DNA of 12,269 nucleotides from positions 1 through 12,269 of the forward strand of contig CAAEBW010000363.1 of assembly GCA_900754145.1 (NCBI GenBank). Reading direction: 5' to 3'. The translations under genes were made by a program, and so were the position numbers. Below the pieces are notes generated by a model, which saw only the letters and a program-made list of their open reading frames with translations, had not been told where the DNA came from and ran no database searches. This document shows positions 6,753-12,269 of this stretch, in pieces (position 1 is the first letter of the stretch; the number at the start of each line of letters is the position of its first letter). Source of the DNA: Clostridia bacterium. GTDB lineage: Bacteria > Bacillota > Clostridia > Oscillospirales > Acutalibacteraceae.

Positions 6753-7610
6753 ATGAGGGATTTTAATGATTGGTTTACAACTTTTACAGATACTATAGCT
6801 ACTTGGAAATATTATACGGATTTTGACAAGGTTTATAAAAATACTAATATTTTTAAAGATGAACTAAATATTCTAAACGGTCTTATAGGACAGGAAAATA
6901 TTGAAGAGGAGTTTAAAAGGATAGTTACTAAATATCCCAATGTATTAAAAGCGATACCTATTCTTATAGCCAAAAGAGAAGAAGAAATAATTATAAACGA
7001 TCCTGCTCAAAAGTATATTTTTAATTTCAAAAATCCGAACTATTCTATTAAAGAATATGCAAAATTTATGAGCAATACAGGATTATTTGATTTGTTGAAA
7101 AATCATATGATTCATTCTCTGATAGACTATGTAATGGGCGTTGAAGCGGGAATGGATACGAACGGAAGAAAAAGCAGAACCGGTGACGCTATGGAGGATT
7201 TGGTTGAATCATATATAGTAAAAGCAGGATTTGTAAAAGGATGCACTTATTTTAAAGAAATGACAATTTCGGAAATTGAAAACAAATGGGGTTTAAATCT
7301 TTCTGATATTTCTAATACAGGGAAAACCGATAAACGTTTTGACTTCGTTATAAAAACACCCAAAACCGTTTATGGCGTTGAAACCAACTTTTATAACACA
7401 CAAGGCTCTAAGCCTAATGAAACCGCAAGAAGCTATAAAACCATATCGCTTGAATCAAAAAATATAAACGGTTTTAAATTTGTTTGGTTTACCGACGGCA
7501 AGGGCTGGAAACCGTCAAAACATAATTTGGAGGAAACCTTTGATGTTATGCCGCACATATACAACATAAACGATTTAGAAAACGGTATTATCGGCGAGGT
7601 TTTTAAATAA
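6753..7610 (+). CDS. dpnII: Type II restriction endonuclease, DpnII/MboI family (predicted GATC)
   Basis: Cuts double-stranded DNA at unmethylated GATC by family relation. The 285 residues begin MRDFNDWFTTFTDTI, the DpnII family N-terminus, and retain the conserved block RTGDAMEDLVES near 146-157. The probable PD-(D/E)xK-type active site lies around D197 (in KRFDFVIKTPK) and E210 (in YGVETNFYNTQGSKPNETARSY, K220 nearby); assigning these residues is inference from motif shape. AAGGAGA overlaps the stop of the methylase gene and sets the start at 6753. The gene is AT-rich and low in optimal codons compared with ileS or lysS, which fits acquired DNA. One of the five GATC sites in the window (6999-7002) lies inside it. 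Confidence 0.92.
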   Translation: MRDFNDWFTTFTDTIATWKYYTDFDKVYKNTNIFKDELNILNGLIGQENIEEEFKRIVTKYPNVLKAIPILIAKREEEIIINDPAQKYIFNFKNPNYSIKEYAKFMSNTGLFDLLKNHMIHSLIDYVMGVEAGMDTNGRKSRTGDAMEDLVESYIVKAGFVKGCTYFKEMTISEIENKWGLNLSDISNTGKTDKRFDFVIKTPKTVYGVETNFYNTQGSKPNETARSYKTISLESKNINGFKFVWFTDGKGWKPSKHNLEETFDVMPHIYNINDLENGIIGEVFK

Positions 7611-8356
7611 TGACAAAAAAAATAACCAAATGGGAGCCTGAAAATTTTGAACTTGAAATGACTACGCATTGGTCATTTCCTAAACGCGGAGATTGGGCAA
7701 CACACGATGCAAAATGGCGCGGTAATTGGTCTCCGTATATACCACGTAACATTCTGCTGCGCTATTCAAAGGAAAACGATTTAGTTCTTGACCAATTTGT
7801 AGGCGGCGGCACAACTCTTGTAGAAGCAAAGCTTCTCAACCGCAATATTATAGGCGTTGATGTAAACGATACCGCTCTTACGCGCTGCAAAGAAAAAACC
7901 GATTTTGAGCACGAAGGCGCAAACGGAAAGATATATCTTCGTAAGGGCGATGCTCGTCACCTTGATTTTATCCCTGATGAAAGCATTGATTTAATATGCA
8001 CTCACCCGCCTTATGCCGATATTATAAAATACAGCGAGGATATTCCTGAAGATTTATCCTTGCTTAAAGTTAAAGATTTTTTAAAGGAAATGAAAAAGGT
8101 GGCCTGTGAAAGCTTCCGAGTTCTTAAAAAAGACAAATTCTGCGCCGTTCTTATGGGTGACACAAGACAAAGAGGCTGTATGATACCAATGTCTTTTGAA
8201 GTAATGCGTATTTTTGAAGATGTAGGCTTTAAGCTTAAAGAACTTATTATCAAAGAACAGCACAACTGTAAAGCAACCGGATATTGGAAAACCAACAGCG
8301 TGAAATATAACTTTTTATTAATCGCGCATGAATATTTATTTGTGTTCAGAAAATAA
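7610..8356 (+). CDS. Second DNA methyltransferase of the cassette (N4/N6 type, HPPY motif)
   Basis: A 248-residue SAM-dependent methylase of the N6_N4/TRM11-like group. Order of motifs: an N-terminal block THWSFPKRGDW...GNWSPYIPRN (about 19-46); SAM motif I VLDQFVGGGTTLVEA (59-73); an acidic strand VDVNDTAL (about 82-89); catalytic THPPYADIIKYS (131-142, HPPY at 132-135); and GDTRQRG further on. Motif I precedes motif IV, the reverse of DpnA, and the catalytic tetrapeptide is HPPY where DPPY or SPPY is usual for DNA aminomethylases. It is therefore not a DpnA ortholog, although it occupies the place of the second methylase in DpnII operons. Its start overlaps the nuclease stop by one base (TAATG), so translation is coupled. 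Target base and strand preference cannot be told from sequence. Confidence 0.85.
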   Translation: MTKKITKWEPENFELEMTTHWSFPKRGDWATHDAKWRGNWSPYIPRNILLRYSKENDLVLDQFVGGGTTLVEAKLLNRNIIGVDVNDTALTRCKEKTDFEHEGANGKIYLRKGDARHLDFIPDESIDLICTHPPYADIIKYSEDIPEDLSLLKVKDFLKEMKKVACESFRVLKKDKFCAVLMGDTRQRGCMIPMSFEVMRIFEDVGFKLKELIIKEQHNCKATGYWKTNSVKYNFLLIAHEYLFVFRK

Positions 8357-8375
8357 GAAAGGAAGAATTCACTAA

Positions 8376-8411
8376 ATGAAGAATTTAAAATTTATTAAAA
8401 CAAGAATTTAA
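8376..8411 (+). other. Possible 11-codon leader or aborted reading frame after the cassette
   Basis: Directly after the last methylase stop, GAAAGGAAG (8357-8365) lies 10 bases before ATG at 8376, which opens MKNLKFIKTRI and stops at 8411. Good initiation signals on so short a frame suggest the start of a former gene. Removing one copy of the overlapping 23-bp repeat would extend it only to 16 residues (MKNLKFIKTVILDIIG). Confidence 0.25.
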
Positions 8412-8424
8412 AATTTATTAAAAC
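8379..8424 (+). repeat. Perfect 23-bp tandem duplication
   Basis: Positions 8379-8401 and 8402-8424 are identical, each beginning AAGAATTTAAAATTT and ending ATTAAAAC. The pair lies at the right edge of the restriction cassette, 8 bases before the -35 box of the greA promoter. Confidence 0.95.
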
Positions 8425-8432
8425 AGTTATCC

Positions 8433-8461
8433 TTGACATAATCGGATAATAATAATATAAT
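8433..8461 (+). promoter_or_regulatory. Promoter of greA-lysS
   Basis: Full consensus: TTGACA (8433-8438), 17-base spacer, TATAAT (8456-8461). Transcription would start near 8468; the leader carries AAGGTGG at 8501-8507, 7 bases before the greA ATG. Confidence 0.85.
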
Positions 8462-8514
8462 GTCATTTATATGGACTTCTCTGACACATTAATATATATA
8501 AAGGTGGTTATTTT

Positions 8515-8988
8515 ATGGCAAAGGTAATTAAGCTTACCGACGACGGTCTTAAAAAACTCGAGGAGGAGCTCGAATATCTTAAAACCGAAGGCAGGGCGGA
8601 CATAGCCGAGAAAATCAAGGTTGCCCGCGGATACGGCGACCTTTCCGAAAACAGCGAATATGACGAGGCTAAAAACGAGCAGGCTAAAATCGAGGCAAGG
8701 ATTGTCGAGCTTGAGGCTATGCTTAAAAATGTTGAAATTATCGAGGACGTAAAGGGCAACGCGAAGACCGTTATGGTCGGAGTCAAGGTAAAGGTGCTTG
8801 ACGAGGAGTACGGCGACGAGTGCGAATATCGCGTTGTAGGCTCGACCGAGGCAGACCCGAGAGAGGGCAAAATTTCGGACGAGTCCCCGGTAGGCAGGGC
8901 ACTTATGGGCAAAAAAATCGGTGATGAGGTTATTGTTGAAGCGCCGGGCGGCGAATTTAAGCTTAAGGTAATAGGAATTTCAAAATAA
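8515..8988 (+). CDS. greA: Transcription elongation factor GreA
   Basis: Enters the secondary channel of stalled RNA polymerase and stimulates cleavage of back-tracked transcript ends. The 157 residues match the family length. Residues 1-75 form the N-terminal coiled coil, with [13 protein letters not shown] at 41-53 providing the acidic tip (D42, E45) that positions catalytic magnesium. The remainder is the FKBP-like C-terminal domain ([19 protein letters not shown]). It is transcribed from a consensus promoter and followed at 51 bases by lysS, a common clostridial arrangement. Two small hairpins (8990-9006 and 9009-9024) sit between the genes, neither with a U-tract. The codon use is GC-richer than the cassette just upstream. 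Confidence 0.97.
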   Translation: MAKVIKLTDDGLKKLEEELEYLKTEGRADIAEKIKVARGYGDLSENSEYDEAKNEQAKIEARIVELEAMLKNVEIIEDVKGNAKTVMVGVKVKVLDEEYGDECEYRVVGSTEADPREGKISDESPVGRALMGKKIGDEVIVEAPGGEFKLKVIGISK

Positions 8989-9039
8989 AATCAAAGGACG
9001 TTTGATAACACCGTAAAAGCGGTGGAAAGGAGAGAAAAA

Positions 9040-10530
9040 ATGGCACAGAACAATGCTAACAATCCCGAACAGGAATTAAATGAAATACTAAGGCTGAGAC
9101 GTGAGAAGCTTACCGCCCTTAAGGAGGCTGGAAACGACCCCTACGCCGTCACAAAATACGATTTCGATTCCTATTCGACCGATATTAAGGCGGATTACGA
9201 GAGCTTTGATGGCAAGACCGTAAGGCTCGCGGGCAGAATTATGAGCCGCAGAATTATGGGCAAGGCGAGCTTTGTCGGCTTTGCGGACGGCAAGGGAAAT
9301 ATCCAGCTTTATGTCCGCCGCGACGATGTCGGCGAGGAGGAATACGCTGCCTTTAAGAAATGGGACATCGGCGATGTAATAGGCGTGGAGGGCTTTGTTT
9401 TCAAAACACAGACGGGCGAAATCTCGGTTCACGCGAAGGAGATTAAGCTCCTTTCAAAGTCGCTTATTCCCCTGCCCGAAAAGTTCCACGGACTCAAGGA
9501 TACCGATACAAGATACCGTCAGCGCTATGTTGACCTTATTGTAAACCCCGAGGTTAAGGATACCTTTTATAAGCGCTCGCTTATTATGAAAGAGATAAGG
9601 AATTATCTCGATTCCAAGGGCTTTACCGAGGTTGACACCCCGATTTTAGTACCCCTTGAGATAGGCGCGTCGGCGCGTCCCTTCAAGACTCACCACAACA
9701 CCCTTGATATGGATATGTACCTGCGTATCGAGACCGAGCTTTACTTAAAGCGGCTTATTGTAGGCGGTATGCACCGTGTTTACGAGGTGGGCAGAATTTT
9801 CCGCAACGAGGGTATGGACACAAAGCACAATCCCGAGTTTACGACGGTTGAGCTGTATCAGGCGTTTACTGACTACCACGGTATGATGGACCTGGTTGAG
9901 GAAATGAATACAATGCTCGCCGAAAAGGTATGCGGCAGTAAGGTTATTTCCTATCAGGGAACCGAAATTGATATGGGTCATTGGGAGCGGCTTACAATGG
10001 TCGAGGCGGTCAAGAAGTATTCGGGTGCCGATTACTACGATTGGAAGACCGATGAAGACGCCCGTGAGTGCGCAAAATCGCTTCACGTTGAGGTTGACGA
10101 GAACGCGACAAAGGGTACGGTTTTAGCCGAGCTTTTCGATGCGTTTGTTGAGGAAAAGCTGATTCAGCCGACCTTTATCTACGATTACCCCGTAGAGAAC
10201 AGCCCGCTTGCAAAAAGAAAGCCCGAAGACCCTGCTTTTACCGAGCGTTTTGAATATTTTATCAATGCAATGGAGTTCGGCAACGCTTTCAGCGAGCTTA
10301 ATGACCCGATTGACCAGAAGGAACGCTTTGAGCGTCAGGTTGCCGCTAAAAAGGCGGAGGAGCCCGAAAGCAATGCGGAGGTTGACTACGATTACGTCAC
10401 CGCCCTTGAGTACGGTATGCCCCCCACAGGAGGCTTGGGCTTCGGCGTTGACCGCCTCGTAATGCTCCTTACCGACAGTGCGTCGATAAGGGATGTTCTG
10501 TTGTTCCCCACGATGAAGCCTTTGGACTAA
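9040..10530 (+). CDS. lysS: Lysyl-tRNA synthetase, class II
   Basis: Charges tRNA-Lys with lysine in the cytoplasm. The 496 residues are normal for LysS. Residues about 50-130 are the OB-fold anticodon-binding domain ([20 protein letters not shown]). The catalytic core has motif 2 at about 252-272 ([20 protein letters not shown]) and motif 3 at about 464-490 ([20 protein letters not shown]). A frame-compatible GTG lies 18 bases upstream at 9022, but it is within the region before the Shine-Dalgarno sequence AAGGAGAG (9027-9034). ATG 9040, beginning [12 protein letters not shown], is the better start. It follows greA on the same strand and ends in a hairpin at 10532-10556. No lysine T-box or L-box is visible before it. 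Confidence 0.97.
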   Translation: MAQNNANNPEQELNEILRLRREKLTALKEAGNDPYAVTKYDFDSYSTDIKADYESFDGKTVRLAGRIMSRRIMGKASFVGFADGKGNIQLYVRRDDVGEEEYAAFKKWDIGDVIGVEGFVFKTQTGEISVHAKEIKLLSKSLIPLPEKFHGLKDTDTRYRQRYVDLIVNPEVKDTFYKRSLIMKEIRNYLDSKGFTEVDTPILVPLEIGASARPFKTHHNTLDMDMYLRIETELYLKRLIVGGMHRVYEVGRIFRNEGMDTKHNPEFTTVELYQAFTDYHGMMDLVEEMNTMLAEKVCGSKVISYQGTEIDMGHWERLTMVEAVKKYSGADYYDWKTDEDARECAKSLHVEVDENATKGTVLAELFDAFVEEKLIQPTFIYDYPVENSPLAKRKPEDPAFTERFEYFINAMEFGNAFSELNDPIDQKERFERQVAAKKAEEPESNAEVDYDYVTALEYGMPPTGGLGFGVDRLVMLLTDSASIRDVLLFPTMKPLD

Positions 10531-10531
10531 T

Positions 10532-10556
10532 AAAACCCTTTATTTATGCGGGTTTT
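10532..10556 (+). terminator. Hairpin directly after lysS
   Basis: AAAACCC (10532-10538) pairs with GGGTTTT (10550-10556) over an 11-base loop, two bases after the lysS stop. The T run is within the stem and is followed by GGGT, so it is a weak terminator by itself; the stronger one follows at 10621. Confidence 0.5.
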
Positions 10557-10584
10557 GGGTGGTGTAAGAGTGGCAAAAAAGCAA

Positions 10585-10614
10585 TTTAGACCATTTTTAG
10601 ACCATTTGACCATT
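10585..10614. repeat. Short tandem repeat TTTAGACCATT
   Basis: TTTAGACCATT at 10585-10595 and 10596-10606 is perfectly repeated, followed by the partial copy TGACCATT (10607-10614). It lies between the two terminators after lysS and could mark the end of the neighbouring mobile element. Confidence 0.7.
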
Positions 10615-10620
10615 AAAAAT

Positions 10621-10652
10621 AAAAAGGAAGACCGTTATTGGTCTTCCTTTTT
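10621..10652. terminator. Bidirectional terminator between lysS and the relaxase gene
   Basis: AAAAAGGAAGACC (10621-10633) pairs with GGTCTTCCTTTTT (10640-10652), a 13-bp stem with a 6-base loop. A T run ends the plus strand and an A-rich run (TTTTTA on the minus strand) ends the other, so it can stop both lysS and the convergent relaxase gene. Confidence 0.9.
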
Positions 10653-10668
10653 TTGTTTGTGTATAGTG

Positions 10669-12096
10669 TTATCTTGTGTTTTCTATTTCTCCCTGTTCGG
10701 TCAAAACCTCATTTACGGTTTGTTGTATATATGCTCTTAAAGATGTCAGGCGGTATTCGTATTCGTGCAGCGCTGTTTCGATATTATCAAAATCTTTTAA
10801 TTTTAATGTTTGAGAAACATCGTTGCTTTGTTGCATAACCTTTTTTGCCTGTGCTTTTAATTGCCTGTTTGCTTCCTGCAGTTCTTCAAGGTGGGTTTCA
10901 AATCGAGCATTACCTATTGCAACAAATAAGGCTATAAATAGTTTTACTACCTTAACCAAGAAAAAATCGGTGCTGTCGGTAATATCGTAAATCAAATCTT
11001 GTAACCGTTTTTTGTTATAGTGCTGCGTCTTCCTTGCCTGTTGTATTTCATTCCATAATAAACCTTTGGCGGTTCGGTATGATGAAAAGAAATCTGCTGT
11101 ATAACCATTAAATTCTTGCCAACTTTGAGCAAGAATTTTTTTATTGTCTTTTTCCTGTTCTGTATAGTGCTGAACAATCTGCCTTAAATCAATATTTTCA
11201 ATATGGTCGGAAAATGCTTCTGCTATCTTGTTTTCGGAAAGATAAGCTAACAATTCATCTTGCATTTTCACAACCTGTTCAGCAGAGCCGTTAATCAAAT
11301 CTCTATCGGCTTGTGTTTTTTGTTTTTCTTTGTTTAAAATATATTCTTCCTTTGATAAATGTTTTTTCGTGTGCTGATTTTCTGCTATGGTTATATTGTG
11401 CTTTTTTGCAATTTCCGACAAGGCGCAACGTTCCTGTTCTTGAAAAGCGATTGTGCCTATATCACCCCTTTTACCACTTGTTAAGCCTTGTTGCATAAAA
11501 GCACCGTTTTCCGATACCCTGACAGGTAAACCCCTACCTTTTAAATCAGTCCACGGAATGTAATCAATGTGTATATGTGGTGTCTGCTCACTAAGGTGCA
11601 AATGGGCTGAAAATACAAATAGGTGTGGGTTTCGCTCGGTAAAAGAAGACATATACTCGTTTAATATATCTATGCTTGTCTGTTCCATTTTTCCACCACA
11701 AGCAAATAAGCCGTTGTATGCTTCGCAATTTGCGAGAGTTACAATTATTTCCGAAAACAAGGTTGGTCGCTTTGCTTTTAGTTTTGCTAACTCTTTACGG
11801 CTTGCACCACGTGAACGAGCTTGCTGAATTGCCTGTTCGCCTTTTTCATACTGTGCCTTGATATGTTCATAGTAATTCGCTATACGGCGCGAAGGCTTTT
11901 TTCCTTTATTGTATTCTTCCAATGCCTTGTCAAAAAAATGATATGCTTCCTCAATATCCATATCTATATATGCACGGTCTAAATGCAACCTGTCTTTGTC
12001 TGCGTGTGGAACAGCGATTGTTCGGCGGTTGTGATTTAGATGTGCTTCTGCACAAGTGCCTTTATGCACACTTGCGGTTACGGTATAGTTTTCCAT
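10669..12096 (-). CDS. Mob/Pre-type relaxase (MobV-like plasmid mobilization protein)
   Basis: Predicted to nick one strand at an origin of transfer and pilot it during conjugative mobilization of a plasmid or integrated element. Of 475 residues, the N-terminal 210 carry the family signatures: HNRR near 22-25, the block ANCEAYNGLF near 122-131, and the His-rich motif HLHLSEQTPHIHIDYIPW (about 165-182), equivalent to the HxDExTPHxH metal-binding motif of Mob/Pre proteins, with S where D is usual. The C-terminal half is helical and coiled-coil, with a hydrophobic patch FFLVKVVKLFIALFVAIG. GAAAGGAG lies 8 bases before the ATG at 12096. It converges on lysS and shares the terminator at 10621-10652. 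No integrase, replication or accessory Mob gene is in view; the rest of the element would lie to the right of the window. Codon use is AT-richer than lysS. Confidence 0.88.
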   Translation of the reverse strand: MENYTVTASVHKGTCAEAHLNHNRRTIAVPHADKDRLHLDRAYIDMDIEEAYHFFDKALEEYNKGKKPSRRIANYYEHIKAQYEKGEQAIQQARSRGASRKELAKLKAKRPTLFSEIIVTLANCEAYNGLFACGGKMEQTSIDILNEYMSSFTERNPHLFVFSAHLHLSEQTPHIHIDYIPWTDLKGRGLPVRVSENGAFMQQGLTSGKRGDIGTIAFQEQERCALSEIAKKHNITIAENQHTKKHLSKEEYILNKEKQKTQADRDLINGSAEQVVKMQDELLAYLSENKIAEAFSDHIENIDLRQIVQHYTEQEKDNKKILAQSWQEFNGYTADFFSSYRTAKGLLWNEIQQARKTQHYNKKRLQDLIYDITDSTDFFLVKVVKLFIALFVAIGNARFETHLEELQEANRQLKAQAKKVMQQSNDVSQTLKLKDFDNIETALHEYEYRLTSLRAYIQQTVNEVLTEQGEIENTR

Positions 12097-12127
12097 AAAA
12101 ACAACTCCTTTCAGTTTTCTACTATAA

Positions 12128-12241
12128 GAATGTTACTTTTTATTTACTCTTTGGATTATCATTGCAATAGTTGCAGTCGTTTTGATTGCAGGAGCAGTTG
12201 TGACGGTAATTATTGTTAGAAAGAAAAAGAATAAGGAATAA
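12128..12241 (+). pseudogene. Orphan membrane-anchor tail (remnant or C-terminal fragment)
   Basis: An open plus-strand frame follows an in-frame stop at 12125 and ends at TAA 12239-12241. It has no ATG, GTG or TTG start before its hydrophobic segment. It reads a single membrane span (WIIIAIVAVVLIAGAVVTVI) followed by VRKKKNKE and stop, the shape of the tail of a sortase-anchored or tail-anchored surface protein, but no LPXTG-like motif is present before the span. It is divergent from the relaxase gene, whose leader fills 12097-12127. A decayed gene is the simplest reading; a frameshifted upstream part is not visible. Confidence 0.4.
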
Positions 12242-12269
12242 AACTTTTAACGCACCGAGCAGTAAAATT

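Noticed and set aside
7610..8356. DpnA ortholog (single-strand GATC methylase)
   Set aside because: DpnA has DPPY near the N-terminus and the SAM motif near the C-terminus; here the order is reversed and the tetrapeptide is HPPY.
8990..9024. Riboswitch or T-box before lysS
   Set aside because: Only two 5-6 bp hairpins fit in the 51-base gap; there is no specifier loop, T-box word or aptamer core.
9022..9039. GTG start for lysS at 9022
   Set aside because: It precedes the AAGGAGAG ribosome site, which is correctly spaced for ATG 9040.
10546..10838. Plus-strand reading frames over the lysS terminator and relaxase 3' end
   Set aside because: They run through both hairpins and antisense to the relaxase gene, with low-complexity translations and no ribosome site.

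Overview
The window looks like chromosome of a low-to-mid GC member of the Bacillota, most likely a gut or rumen type Clostridia (Oscillospiraceae/Ruminococcus-like). This rests on strong AGGAGG-type ribosome sites, a T-box leader in front of ileS, the gene pairs rsmD-coaD and greA-lysS, and a DpnII-type restriction system of the clostridial kind. The taxon is inferred from gene content and sequence style; no search was run.

Layout. 1-5459 is a block of minus-strand housekeeping genes. Read in transcription order it is rsmD (16S rRNA methylase), coaD (coenzyme A synthesis), a coiled-coil protein, a long ileS leader with an Ile-specific T-box, ileS, and the first 101 codons of a small membrane protein cut by the window edge. 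rsmD, coaD and the coiled-coil gene overlap by 4 bases each and start from a recognisable promoter at 5518-5547.

5548-8424 is an AT-richer plus-strand cassette: a Dam/DpnM-like adenine methylase with an N-terminal helix-turn-helix domain, a DpnII-type endonuclease, and a second methylase of a different fold order. It has its own promoter, and its right edge carries a 23-bp tandem repeat and a very short aborted reading frame. The predicted target is GATC. By my own reading that tetranucleotide occurs only five times in all 12.3 kb, where about 45-50 would be expected from base composition.

8433-10556 returns to core genes: greA behind a consensus promoter, then lysS and a terminator. 10669-12096 is a convergent minus-strand relaxase of the Mob/Pre (MobV-like) type, and 12128-12241 is an orphan membrane-anchor tail; both suggest the edge of a mobilizable element next to lysS.

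The most unusual structure is 3501-3725. The T-box transcription terminator of ileS has an 11+8 bp stem whose loop is not a few bases but about 180 bases holding seven consecutive perfect hairpins, each of different sequence.
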